A stretch of DNA of 64,000 bases, taken from the NCBI GenBank assembly GCA_903858115.1, contig CAIOHR010000437.1, forward strand, positions 1 through 64,000, given 5' to 3'. Each line of letters opens with the position of its first letter. Position 1 is the stretch's first letter. Positions 53,701 to 61,536 of the stretch are shown here, piece by piece. The notes beneath the pieces were generated by a model. That model worked only from the letters and a program-made list of their open reading frames with translations. It was not told the DNA's origin and searched no databases. Source of the stretch: an uncultured Pirellula sp. GTDB lineage: Bacteria; Planctomycetota; Planctomycetia; Pirellulales; Pirellulaceae. The translations under genes were made by a program, and so were the position numbers.

Positions 53701-53934
53701 GAAGCGGGCAAAGATGGCGGGCAATTGGTCTTCGCGGGAACGCCTGAGCAGCTCGTGCAATACGCTTCCAATCGAGACTACGAAACCTTGGCAAGCCAGC
53801 CGATGCTCGTTGCGGAATCGCAAAAGCGCACGCGAAAGAAAGCCACGGCCAGCAAGGGCTCACTACCGGTTTCTGCTTCTACGGCGAATTCGCTACGCAG
53901 TTACACGGGAGAAGCATTGAAAGAAGTGCTTTAG
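47719..53934 (+). CDS. uvrA: Excinuclease ABC subunit A, tandem double-length form
   Basis: The 2071-residue protein is two complete UvrA units in one chain. Four Walker A motifs occur: GVSGSGKSS at residues 35 and 721, GQSGSGKSS at 1078 and GPSGSGKSS at 1729. Four LSGGExQR signatures follow in LSGGESQR, LSGGEAQR, LSGGESQR, LSGGEAQR order. Zinc fingers are seen as CASCGVSYPP/CSTCEGLG, CSECRGSRL, CNACGISF/CESCEGLG, CTVCGGSRV and others. UvrA recognises DNA lesions and loads UvrB; here one polypeptide could act as an intramolecular dimer. A Lys-rich then acidic insertion (STKKKTATKKAATK and SSVEESASDS) sits near residue 255-310. The start is TTG, 21 bp after trxB. Long UvrA is known in the PVC group. 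Confidence 0.95.
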   Translation: MVTRDLPIVVRGAREHNLQNVDLTLQRNQLICFTGVSGSGKSSLAFDTLYAEGQRRYLESLSTYARQFVGQLPKPDVDFLSGLSPSISISQKSTGNNPRSTVGTITEIHDFLRVLFARIGTGFCPACQCEITSQTRDQMVEKIQQLPNQQTYLFLAPIVRGQKGEHKDLFEDLRKQGFNRARVDGTVYLLSEPPSLERSIKHNIELVVDRIPIETSSRQRIAEAVDLAMRFGDGMMLLSPSADQPATSSTKKKTATKKAATKPPKKKKAANYDPFDDGTKSEITSVDADSSVEESASDSTEEVAENGATGDIVFSSTYACASCGVSYPPPTPQLLSFNSPQGACSTCEGLGESFTFVPELLVTLPDKSIRNGSIGLIGKQTEMTRWYRRSITLFCSVVENYCGLPLGHLLSTPWNKLNAKEKEWLLYGYQGITVKAKGRASHGEDFGGIIKELLSTYRASKNPLMRKQYEKYMEVSQCSECRGSRLNGQARALRLRTKAKHFQESPWLSIDGVSNLSIEQCAAFFEALELSPLQWQIGGEAIKEIRARLQFLLDVGLGYLSLDRTAPTLSGGESQRIRLASQIGSGLVGVLYVLDEPSIGLHPRDNDRLLGSLIRLRDLGNTLIVVEHDEDTMRVADTIVDFGPGPGVRGGRLLSSGSMEEITENAESITGGFLNRTRTIRRPEVRRKGNGKKLRIVGAEHNNLKNLSVDIPLGCFVAVTGVSGSGKSSLISDIVSPALRNALNKAEDKPGKHKRIEGLEHLDKIIDIDQSPIGRTPRSNPATYVKLFDEIRDLFAELPESKRRGFTAGTFSFNTEQGRCSACDGHGAVRLDMEFLADLWVPCAVCEGKRYARPTLQVEFKGKSIADCLNLDVQQAMEHFNAFPKIAEKLQTLSDVGLDYLKLGQPSPTLSGGEAQRIKLSKELSRRSTGKTVYVLDEPTTGLHFYDIDLLLGVLQSLVDRGNTVIVVEHNLDLIQAADWVIDLGPEGGMAGGNVLCSGTPEQVAAHKQSHTGKALAKYFDTHQPKGTKKKKSKVKEKLTKASVTKALEDIRVTGAQLHNLKKVDLTLQRNQMTVFCGQSGSGKSSMAMDTIYAEGQRRFVESLSPYVRQFVGQMPKANVERVEGLSPSVAIEQRNLSHTPRSTVGTVTEVYDYFRVLFARLGEMHCTQCDAVVTTQTSDQIVSRLLDLAGAEGNSGNGDKGSRRTGRSLLLAPVSPAMSQTQSQFLTGLKQQGFIRVRLNGRTYSIDETPSLQSKSKNELQLVIDRLQWNTIERKRLSDSVSTALTMGNGVIQIAHVDESRAEVHWDVETYSLQLACNACGISFQPLTPHSFSFNTGVGWCESCEGLGIQSGTDPSAVLDNTKTLEQGGLVIWPALDRPLAIAMLKAFCRETGLPMDRPVGQFTLGQRSMLLHGLPNREIVVFRSDLPSEEENGTKPETGVLMSFQYRGIYPALELASNSNIGVRMRLAKYLSKGPCTVCGGSRVRAEAAHTRFRELTISDIVRMPIGELMAKVKSWTLSKREQKVASELHREIIQRLQFLNDVGLEYLSLDRGANTLSGGESQRIRLASQLGSGLSGVLYVLDEPTIGLHPRDNQRLIRAMKSLRDLGNTLLIVEHDREVIASSDQLCDFGPGSGPLGGQIVAQGSPAQIKKSRTSITGPFLNGTRGIVTPKERRIRIVDESIHRTNNWTEKAESPKGWLTIRGARANTLRNLDVSIPLGCFTAVTGPSGSGKSSLINGILYPAMARQFFRAEVAPGPHDRIEGLKQINKVLRVDQSPLGMSPSSNPATYIGVFDHIRSLFAKMPEAKTRGMSAGFFSFNVGGGRCEKCEGLGQQCIQMHFLPDVWIQCDACHGRRYSEEVLAVKYRGHSINDVLNMSIGQVRDLLSEIPKVHHMLSTLCNVGLDYLALGQSAPTLSGGEAQRVKLAAELCRPSTGNTLYLLDEPTTGLHFEDIIKLLGVLDSLVNAGNSVVVIEHNLDVIKCADWVIDMGPEAGKDGGQLVFAGTPEQLVQYASNRDYETLASQPMLVAESQKRTRKKATASKGSLPVSASTANSLRSYTGEALKEVL

Positions 53935-54103
53935 CGCCGGCTTGTCGTTGAATAAATGCGTTTTTCGAGCTACTCTTTAGAGAAGTTAAGACGAGAATCG
54001 GCTTTCCAACAGCCCTTCACGCGTCGGGTTGTGAGGTTTCCAGTTGCCTCTCGCTTTAGCGGCATGAACGTTAGTTTGCCCGTCCCTCCAAACGATGATA
54101 TTA

Positions 54104-55294
54104 ATGAGAAAAACATTCGGATTAGTGATAGCCATTGGGTTGATCTGTCTTGACACAGCACTTGCACAAGAAAAGAGTGCTCAGCCCGACCCATCGACTT
54201 TGGGGATGAGTGCAACGAAGCCGGAGTCTGGACCGTTCGTCCAGGTGGCTGGCGGATTTATGGTTCCGTATCTCCACAAATTCGAGAACACCAGTATCTC
54301 GTTTGAAATGATTCCTGTTCCTGGCGGCGAGGTCACGATCGGTTCCCCCGAAAGCGAAGTGGGACGCACAGAGGACGAAGGCCCTCAATTCACCGTGGTG
54401 ATAGAGCCGTTTTGGATGGCAAAGACAGAGCTGACTTGGGGTGAGTACAAGACGTTTATGCGGACGTACGATGTCTTCAAAAAGCTGGGGGACAAAAAAA
54501 TTCGCGTCGTGAACGAATCGAACAAGGCGGATGCGATTACTGTCCCGACACCCCTTTATGAGCCCAGTCATACGTTCGAGCATGGCGACGACAACAAACA
54601 ACCTGCCGTGACGATGACTCAGTATGCTGCGAAGCAGTACACCAAATGGTTGAGCGGGATGAGCCAAGTTCAATATCGTTTACCGACAGAAGCCGAGTGG
54701 GAGCACGCAGCGCGCGCCGGATCGAAGAGCGCGTATGCATTTGGAGATGATCCTGCTGAGTTGGAAAAGTATGCAACGTTTACTGATAACGCACCGGATG
54801 GAGCATCCAAAGTAGGCACCAAACTGCCGAATGCTTTTGGGCTTCATGATATGCACGGCAACGTTTGGGAATGGACGATCGATCAGTTTGATACCAAAGG
54901 GTTCGGCGATCGTGCAGGTAAGAAGCTAGCATGGAAAGATGCAGTAGGTTGGCCGACAATGCCTGAGTCTCGTTGTGTTCGTGGAGGAGGTTGGCAAGAT
55001 GGCGCAGATCGGTTGCGATCTGCAGCGAGGATGGGATCTGCCGACGAAGACTGGAAAGAAGAAGACCCAAACGTGCCACTGAGCCCATGGTGGTATACTT
55101 CGGATCCCTCTCGAATGGTGGGGATGAGACTGGTTCGTTCCAGCACGCCTCTTTCGAAAGAGATGATTGCGAAGTTTTGGGAATATGATCATGAGAGTAT
55201 CGAACAGGATGTCAGCTTTAGACTCCGAGAGGGGCGAGGTGCAACCGGGATTCCGGTTCCTGAATTGATTGAGGATCTTCGACGACGGCGTTAG
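54104..55294 (+). CDS. Secreted SUMF1-domain (FGE-like) protein, non-catalytic
   Basis: The protein of about 396 residues has a signal peptide (TFGLVIAIGLICLDTALAQ); an ATG at 54095 would add three residues. The SUMF1 domain spans about residues 60-350: EMIPVPGGEVTIGSPESE, ELTWGEYKTFM, YRLPTEAEWEHAARAGS, AFGLHDMHGNVWEW and CVRGGGWQDGADRLRSAAR. The two cysteines that form formylglycine in true enzymes are not at the equivalent place, so it should not activate sulfatases. The exported location suggests a binding or structural role. It is the second SUMF1 protein in the window; the two differ in export signal (cleaved here, anchored at 8836). Confidence 0.88.
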   Translation: MRKTFGLVIAIGLICLDTALAQEKSAQPDPSTLGMSATKPESGPFVQVAGGFMVPYLHKFENTSISFEMIPVPGGEVTIGSPESEVGRTEDEGPQFTVVIEPFWMAKTELTWGEYKTFMRTYDVFKKLGDKKIRVVNESNKADAITVPTPLYEPSHTFEHGDDNKQPAVTMTQYAAKQYTKWLSGMSQVQYRLPTEAEWEHAARAGSKSAYAFGDDPAELEKYATFTDNAPDGASKVGTKLPNAFGLHDMHGNVWEWTIDQFDTKGFGDRAGKKLAWKDAVGWPTMPESRCVRGGGWQDGADRLRSAARMGSADEDWKEEDPNVPLSPWWYTSDPSRMVGMRLVRSSTPLSKEMIAKFWEYDHESIEQDVSFRLREGRGATGIPVPELIEDLRRRR

Positions 55295-55317
55295 ACCAGG
55301 AAGGGAACAGGCAACTT

Positions 55318-56289
55318 ATGCCTTCGTGGAAAGATTGGGCTCAACTCGTTCGTATTCCGAATACACTCACGGCTTGCGCGGATGCGTTGGCAGGCTTTGC
55401 GTTGGGAGCTGGGGTTTGGACATCCGAGTATTCGTTCGCTCTTGTTTTGATCAGTCTCGCATCGATTAGTCTTTACTGGGCAGGAATGGTATTGAACGAT
55501 GTGAATGACATCGATCAAGACACGAAAGATCGCCGACGAGGACCGCTCGTCGAGGAGCGAATCGATTGGAAGTTGGCACGGCGCGTAGGGTGGGGGTTAT
55601 TGATTTCGGGCGCGCTGTTTGCGATGTTTGCGGGATTTATGCTCGATCAATCATCTAGCCCTGGGCGAGCTATGCTGCCCGCATTGATGGCATTCGGTTT
55701 GGCTGTTGCGATTGTTGCGTACGATAGTCCGCTAAAGAAAACGATCCTCGGTCCGTGGATCATGGGACTGTGCCGAGCATTAAACCTTTGCATGGGGGTT
55801 GCTCTGGCTACGGTACTACTTCCCGACTCGACCTTGATGTTCGATCGGCTCGGCATCGCCATTTGGATCATTCCGCTAGGGCATGGGCTTTTTGTCGTCG
55901 GGCTGACGCTGGCTGCACGGAAAGAGAGCAATCTGATGCAGTCCGGCTTCCGGCTCGCGATTGCATGGGCTGTCGCAGTTGTTGGGATTGTTTGCATCGC
56001 TGGTTCCGTTCGATTCGTGCCAGAGTTGACACCGTTGCGATTAGAACGAGGAACGATGTTTCCAATATTGGTTGGATTGCTTGCGACGCCGTGGGCGATC
56101 CGAGCGGTGCGATCTGTGCGCGAGCGATCCGTGTTTTCGTTGGTGATGGCGATCAAACAAGCGATTTTGACGATCCTTTTCCTCGATGCTGCGATTGCAT
56201 TGCAGTTTGCAGGAAACGTCGCGGGTTTCGTTGTCTGCGCGATGGCAATCCCTACATTTGCACTCGGTCGTTGGTTTCGGATGACGTGA
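55318..56289 (+). CDS. UbiA-family prenyltransferase
   Basis: A 323-residue integral membrane protein with about nine hydrophobic helices. The first Asp-rich motif is AGMVLNDVNDIDQDTKDRR (N/DDxxD plus DxxDxxxD type), placed between helices two and three. The second characteristic motif is weaker (VAYDSPLKKT). It should attach a polyprenyl diphosphate to an aromatic or similar acceptor in the membrane, as in ubiquinone, menaquinone or tocopherol synthesis. The acceptor is unknown. AGGAAGGG lies upstream of the ATG. It follows the SUMF1 gene by 23 bp and may be co-transcribed. Confidence 0.85.
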   Translation: MPSWKDWAQLVRIPNTLTACADALAGFALGAGVWTSEYSFALVLISLASISLYWAGMVLNDVNDIDQDTKDRRRGPLVEERIDWKLARRVGWGLLISGALFAMFAGFMLDQSSSPGRAMLPALMAFGLAVAIVAYDSPLKKTILGPWIMGLCRALNLCMGVALATVLLPDSTLMFDRLGIAIWIIPLGHGLFVVGLTLAARKESNLMQSGFRLAIAWAVAVVGIVCIAGSVRFVPELTPLRLERGTMFPILVGLLATPWAIRAVRSVRERSVFSLVMAIKQAILTILFLDAAIALQFAGNVAGFVVCAMAIPTFALGRWFRMT

Positions 56290-56482
56290 GATTGGCTCTT
56301 CAATTCAATTCTTACGCTTGGGGTAGGGATTATTGTCAACGACCTCTCGCCGAATAAAGCTCTCTGCCTGGGGTTTCCTTCGCGATACCCTTCGACCACA
56401 ATTGAGTAGATCCTCTTTTCCAATTGCCGGGCGATACGCATCGTCGTTGTCCCTCTCGTTACGCATTTCTAAAAACCAAGCT

Positions 56483-59400
56483 ATGTCTTCCATTTTGGAA
56501 AATCCCCTTCGTGCGAATGATGCTCTATCCGCGATTCAGAAAGTGGGAATCGCTTCGAATGAACGCGCGGAGATCAAAGATCAACGTTTGGTTCATGCGG
56601 CCCTGGCTTTAGCGACACTTTTGCAGCAACGAGCCGCAGTTTTGCAGACGCCGCAAGAAAAGCGTCAACAAGCGGAGTTGGACCGGATGCTTCAACATCC
56701 AGAAGACAAATCGACGTTGACGCAGATCACCGATCAGAGCTTTCGAAGCTCTTCACCCGGGCGGGTCGTGGATCAGATGGTCCATATTCTCGATGTCCAA
56801 GGTGTGCCACGCTTCTTTAGCGTCTTTGATCAAGCGTTGCTGAAGGGGTTTCAATCATTCGGCGAATACTTGCCTGGCGTTGCTGTGCCGATGGTCAAAG
56901 ACAAAATGAGGAAGGAGACCGCGAACGTTATCTTGCCAGCAGAGCACGACAAACTAGCGGGGCATTTGCGAGAACGATCCGCCGAAGGATTGCGGATGAA
57001 TGTAAACTTCCTCGGGGAAGCAATTCTGGGTGAAGTCGAATCGCGCCGCCGTCTTGATCGGTATCTGGCTGCCCTGCAATTGCCTGAGATCGAATGCGTA
57101 TCGGTCAAGATTTCTACACTATACTCGCAGATTTCGCCACTGGCTCGCAAGCATACGATTCGAACGGTTTCGGATCGGTTGGAATTGCTCTATCGAGCGG
57201 CCGCGAAGGAAAAGTTCAAACGTCGCGATGGCACTCTCGTGCCGAAGTTTGTTTATCTCGACATGGAAGAGTATCGAGATTTGTATTTGACTTCGGACAT
57301 CTTTATGGCAACTCTATCGCGACCTGGCATGGAGAATGTTCGGGGCGGTATCGCATTGCAAGCGTATGTTCCCGATTCCTCGTTAGTCCAAGAGACGATC
57401 ACGCAGTGGGCACGCGAACGAGTCCGAAACGGACACTCGCCCGTCACGATTCGGATCGTCAAAGGGGCCAATATGGAAATGGAAAGGATGGAAGCCTCAT
57501 TGCGAGGCTGGCCGCAAGCCCCCTATCGATCGAAGATTGATACCGATGCAAACTACAAACGCATGCTTCGCTATGGTCTGATCGAGGAGAATAGCAAAGC
57601 GGTCTACTTGGGTATCGCATCGCACAATCTATTCGACTTGGCGTACGGAATGATCTTGGCTGCGTCACAGGACGCGCTATCACGAGTGCAATTCGAAATG
57701 TTGGAAGGGATGGCAAACCATCAACGCCGCGCGATGTTCGAGTTATCGCGAAGTGTATTGCTCTACGCACCGGCTTGCCAACGAGAAGAGTTTATCAATG
57801 CTATCGGTTATTTGGTTCGAAGGCTCGATGAAAACACGGGGCCAGACAACTTCTTGCGACATGCGTTCAAGATCTCTGCGGGCGGATCGACTTGGCAAAG
57901 ACTAGAGAACGGATTCTTGGAAGCTGTACAACGTGCCGATACGGTCTCCGTCCAACCGAGAAGGCAACAGAACCGCAATCTTCCTCCAGCCCAACCGAAC
58001 AAACCATCGCACTGGCAGGAGTTCGAAAACGAACCAGACACCGATTTTTCACTTGTTCAAAATGCAGATTGGGCAAAGACGGTCATTCAACAATGGGAGT
58101 CGCGGTGTGATTCGAATGCGACGACGATCCCATTGTCGTTAGCGAACGATGAGGTTTCTGGTGGTGGACCGATCGTTGAGTCATTCGATCCTTCACGACC
58201 TGGCGTGGTGGTGGCTCGATACAACCAAGCGAGCGCACAGCAGCTTCGCGCCGCGATGGACTGCTCTGCAAGTGATTCAGGTTGGCGCACGATGGCACCG
58301 AGCGATCGCTATCGTATTATGAGACAAGTGGCACAAGAATTACGGATGGCCCGCGGCGATTTGACGGGGGCGGCGATGGCCGATGGGGGAAAGACCATTC
58401 TCGAAAGCGATCCAGAGGTCAGTGAAGCGGTGGACTTTGTTGAGTTCTATGCTCGCAATGCTTTGGATATGGCAAACGATCGTCGCTATGCGTCCAAGCC
58501 AGCCGGAGTCGTTGTGGTGATCAGTCCGTGGAACTTCCCGATTGCGATTCCATGTGGAGGGATTGCCGCTGCGTTGGCTGCCGGGAACACCGTGATACTC
58601 AAGCCTGCTTCGGACACGGTTTTGCCTGCGTATGTTCTTTGCCAATGTTTTTGGAAAGGTGGAGTCCCGCGCGAAGCATTGCAGTTCGTTCCTTGTTCTG
58701 GCTCGATGGCCAGTGAACATCTGCTCATGCGCCCTGAAGTTTCGCGGGTCATCCTCACCGGAGGAACAGAAACGGCTCTTCGCATTTTGGCACAACGCCC
58801 AGAACTGCAGTTGCTTGCGGAGACCGGTGGTAAGAATGCAACGATCGTCAGCGGATTAAGCGATCGCGACTTAGCCATTAAGAATATCCTTCACAGTGCA
58901 TTCTCGCACGCGGGGCAGAAATGCAGCGCGACATCTCTTTTGTTGCTAGAGGAGGAGATATTCGAGAGTCGAGAATTTAAGGAGCAGTTGATCGATGCTG
59001 TTCAAAGTTTGCGAGTTGGCTCCGCATGGGATTTGTCCACGAAGATGGGGCCGGTCATTCGACCACCTTCTGGCGAATTATTGCGAGGGCTAAAGGAACT
59101 CGAGCATGGCGAAACTTGGGCCGTCATGCCCAACCAGATCGGCGATAATCCGTGCCTGTATACGCCTGCGGTAAAGTGGAATACCCAGCCTGGCAGCTTT
59201 ACACATATGACAGAGTTGTTTGGCCCCGTGCTGGGAGTGATGAAATACAAACGATTGCCCGAGGCGATTCAGTTGGTAAACTCAACGGGTTACGGGCTGA
59301 CGAGTGGCCTAGAGTCTCTCGACGATCGAGAGCAATTGCAGTGGCGTGAAGCAATCCAAGCAGGCAACCTGTACATCAATCGCCCAACAACCGGAGCAAT

Positions 59401-60190
59401 CGTATTGCGACAACCCTTCGGCGGCATGGGCAAGAGCGCATTCGGACCTGGGGCCAAAGCAGGTGGACCAAACTATGTTGCGACACTCGTGGATTTTGAA
59501 GAGGCAGAACAAATCTCGCTGGAGCCATCCACTGGCAAGCTCCATGCTCCGGAACTGCAACGGTTTGCAGATCGCCTCGATCGCTCCAGTCGATTGTTGA
59601 TGGAACTGCCAAGGTACGATGCGCTCGATATTCAACGATTGCGATTCGCAATGCACTCGTATGATTTTTTTGCAAAGGAAGAGGTTCTCGTGGAGCATGA
59701 CAACTTCCTATTGATTGGACAAGACAACCATCGCCGGTATCTGCCAGCGAGTCCAATGCGCGTTCGAATCTCGCCGACCGATTCGATCTTTAGTATTGTG
59801 GCTAGTACGTTGGCCGCCATCAGTGTTGGCTGTAGGTGCATCGTGAGTTATCCAGAAGATATGCCAGACAAAACGATTGATGTTCTCGAACATCTCACGC
59901 TGGATTGGGCTGGCAAAGTGGAATTCCTACCGGAGTCCGATGAAGAATTGGTGGATGCGATCAAGCATGGCTTTGTCAAGCGACTACGATACCTTGGCGC
60001 GGATAACATCCAGGAGGCTATTCGACGGGAAGCAAACGTACAACAAGTCTATATCGCAACTCGACCCGTTTCTGTCCATGGCTGCGTCGAATTGCTATTG
60101 TACGTCATGGAACAAAGCATCTCGTTTGACTACCATCGTTACGGAAACTTAGGCCCGAGAGCCAGCGAAACGAGAGCCGATACGCTTTAG
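56483..60190 (+). CDS. putA: Bifunctional proline dehydrogenase / P5C dehydrogenase
   Basis: The ATG at 56483 gives 1235 residues; the open frame starts at 56333 but its first 50 codons lack family similarity. Residues 100-470 form the FAD-dependent proline dehydrogenase barrel (SVKISTLYSQIS, GNLR-less variants, AYVPDSS and VRLVKGAN-like RIVKGANMEME). An ALDH domain follows: VVISPWNFPIAIP, catalytic Glu780 in LAETGGKNA and Cys814 in HAGQKCSA. The last 200 residues are an ALDH-like C-terminal domain that includes QSISFDYHRYGNLG, typical of long PutA. It oxidises proline to glutamate with substrate channelling. No DNA-binding ribbon-helix-helix head is present, so it is not an autoregulator. 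Confidence 0.94.
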   Translation: MSSILENPLRANDALSAIQKVGIASNERAEIKDQRLVHAALALATLLQQRAAVLQTPQEKRQQAELDRMLQHPEDKSTLTQITDQSFRSSSPGRVVDQMVHILDVQGVPRFFSVFDQALLKGFQSFGEYLPGVAVPMVKDKMRKETANVILPAEHDKLAGHLRERSAEGLRMNVNFLGEAILGEVESRRRLDRYLAALQLPEIECVSVKISTLYSQISPLARKHTIRTVSDRLELLYRAAAKEKFKRRDGTLVPKFVYLDMEEYRDLYLTSDIFMATLSRPGMENVRGGIALQAYVPDSSLVQETITQWARERVRNGHSPVTIRIVKGANMEMERMEASLRGWPQAPYRSKIDTDANYKRMLRYGLIEENSKAVYLGIASHNLFDLAYGMILAASQDALSRVQFEMLEGMANHQRRAMFELSRSVLLYAPACQREEFINAIGYLVRRLDENTGPDNFLRHAFKISAGGSTWQRLENGFLEAVQRADTVSVQPRRQQNRNLPPAQPNKPSHWQEFENEPDTDFSLVQNADWAKTVIQQWESRCDSNATTIPLSLANDEVSGGGPIVESFDPSRPGVVVARYNQASAQQLRAAMDCSASDSGWRTMAPSDRYRIMRQVAQELRMARGDLTGAAMADGGKTILESDPEVSEAVDFVEFYARNALDMANDRRYASKPAGVVVVISPWNFPIAIPCGGIAAALAAGNTVILKPASDTVLPAYVLCQCFWKGGVPREALQFVPCSGSMASEHLLMRPEVSRVILTGGTETALRILAQRPELQLLAETGGKNATIVSGLSDRDLAIKNILHSAFSHAGQKCSATSLLLLEEEIFESREFKEQLIDAVQSLRVGSAWDLSTKMGPVIRPPSGELLRGLKELEHGETWAVMPNQIGDNPCLYTPAVKWNTQPGSFTHMTELFGPVLGVMKYKRLPEAIQLVNSTGYGLTSGLESLDDREQLQWREAIQAGNLYINRPTTGAIVLRQPFGGMGKSAFGPGAKAGGPNYVATLVDFEEAEQISLEPSTGKLHAPELQRFADRLDRSSRLLMELPRYDALDIQRLRFAMHSYDFFAKEEVLVEHDNFLLIGQDNHRRYLPASPMRVRISPTDSIFSIVASTLAAISVGCRCIVSYPEDMPDKTIDVLEHLTLDWAGKVEFLPESDEELVDAIKHGFVKRLRYLGADNIQEAIRREANVQQVYIATRPVSVHGCVELLLYVMEQSISFDYHRYGNLGPRASETRADTL

Positions 60191-60212
60191 GGCAAGTCCA
60201 GGCTTGGTGTTA

Positions 60213-60336
60213 GACAGTTGGCCGACAAAAGTAGCAGGCAAGCTCCGTCGTGCCGTCCGCTCTTCAAGATTTGCAGGTATTCTAGGTGGACGGCACATGG
60301 AATGTGCCTACTACTTTGACTTTTGTCGGCTGTGTC
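60213..60336 (-). mobile_element. MITE-like element, complete inverted copy
   Basis: A 124-bp copy of the element at 4258-4377 in the opposite orientation. The right end reads TTTTGTCGGCTGTGTC (complement GACACAGCCGACAAAA) and the left end GACAGTTGGCCGACAAAAG. The core TCCGCTCTTCAAGATTTGC and the palindromic arms (GGCACATGGAATGTGCC) match the first copy closely. I found no clear target-site duplication around this copy. It lies in the 168-bp gap between putA and the convergent transporter gene. Confidence 0.75.
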
Positions 60337-60358
60337 TTGCCTAGCGGGTGCGGCTCTT

Positions 60359-61492
60359 CTACGTAGACGCAGGAGTGATAGATGGAGGTGTGGTCGGTGG
60401 TGTGGTCGGTGGCGTGGTCGGTGGCGTGGTCGGTGCGGGACCATGCGGCTTTGCTTTGGGAGCAAAAACCAGTACCGTTACAGCTCCAACAATTCCGATC
60501 AACAAAGCACCAATGAAGTAGGGAGTGATCTGCGACAACGTACCTTTGACGGTCATCGAGGTGAACGTGTTTACCACAGGTGCAAATCCAAAGACCAATG
60601 GCATCACGAACACTGGCTTTCCACCGTAATTGAAAGCCAAGATGATTCCCATCGCTCCCAACGCGCCTGCTGCACCTGCAAAGATCGACCACATCATACC
60701 AGGCGCGACATCCCACCAACCTAATTCGAATCCATCATCGGGCGAACCCATCAAGATCATGACGGGAACGGCCACAGCGATGATGAAGTAAGCAATACCA
60801 ACACAACAAAAAGGACGGAGACGCGAACCGCCCATCTTCGTTTGCCCAATGTGCAACACAGGGCCATACGCACCCCAGCATACGACCGCCAAAAGAATCG
60901 AAGCGCCGATAGCAAAAGGATTCGAGTTCTCCTTGACTTCTACTTTCGCTTCGTCCACCGACTTCACATCTTCAGTAGCGGCTTTCGCATCTGCTGCGAC
61001 GGGTTTTACATTTGCTGCGACGGGTTTCGACGGTTTTGGTTTGTTGATCAAAACACCGACAGCTCCAAGTGCGACTAAAACCAGTCCTAAAAGAAACAAC
61101 GGCTTGATCTGAGAGAAGGATTTATTAATCCAGGAGGTAACCAGTGTGTTCACCACGGGTGCTCCGCCGAAAACAATCGGCATCACGTAGATCGGGTCGC
61201 CTTTGAATGCGACCGCGAGTGTTACACCGAGCGCTCCAAGTGCCCCGACTGTTCCCGCAAGCAGTGAAAGGATTGTTCCGTAAACAGACCAATGGCCTTT
61301 TTCACTTTTGCTCCCCAACCAAATCGCGGGGACCAAGACAGCGATCAGGAAATAGGCGATACCGACCCCGATAAAGGCCCGTAAAGAGCTGTGCCCCAGT
61401 CGATCGGTCCCCTCGTGCAGCAATATCCCATACACCCCCCAACTTAGTGCAGTCATAGCCGTAAACAAAAGAACCAACGGGAGCTTAATCAT
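60359..61492 (-). CDS. Duplicated DMT-like membrane transporter with Thr-Pro tail
   Basis: The 377-residue protein has about ten hydrophobic helices in two similar halves. The halves contain WGVYGILLHEGTDRLGHSSLRAF and WGAYGPVLHIGQTKMGGSRLRPF (quoted for comparison in pieces: WGVYG/WGAYG, GVGIAYFLIAV/CVGIAYFIIAV, VFGGAPVVNT/VFGFAPVVNT). The halves are joined by a KPVAANVKPVAADAK linker. The fold resembles the EamA/drug-metabolite transporter superfamily. The C-terminus ends in repeated TTPP motifs encoded by a 12-bp tandem array. The transported compound is unknown. It converges on putA beyond the MITE-like element. Confidence 0.72.
   Translation of the reverse strand: MIKLPLVLLFTAMTALSWGVYGILLHEGTDRLGHSSLRAFIGVGIAYFLIAVLVPAIWLGSKSEKGHWSVYGTILSLLAGTVGALGALGVTLAVAFKGDPIYVMPIVFGGAPVVNTLVTSWINKSFSQIKPLFLLGLVLVALGAVGVLINKPKPSKPVAANVKPVAADAKAATEDVKSVDEAKVEVKENSNPFAIGASILLAVVCWGAYGPVLHIGQTKMGGSRLRPFCCVGIAYFIIAVAVPVMILMGSPDDGFELGWWDVAPGMMWSIFAGAAGALGAMGIILAFNYGGKPVFVMPLVFGFAPVVNTFTSMTVKGTLSQITPYFIGALLIGIVGAVTVLVFAPKAKPHGPAPTTPPTTPPTTPPTTPPSITPAST
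60384..60431. repeat. 12-bp tandem repeat, four copies, encoding TTPP
   Basis: Four 12-bp copies of the form GGTGGCGTGGTC start at 60384, 60396, 60408 and 60420, the last two identical. On the minus strand they encode a Thr-Thr-Pro-Pro tail of the DMT-like transporter. A repeat number change would alter tail length in steps of four residues without frameshift. Confidence 0.9.
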
Positions 61493-61536
61493 TTCGCGAT
61501 CGTCGTATGGGGAACGGAACAGGCGACCGCAGTAGT

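Noticed and set aside
60213..60336. Target-site duplication around the second MITE-like copy
   Set aside because: The flanks TTGGTGTTA and TTGCCTAG do not match, so I do not claim a duplication there.
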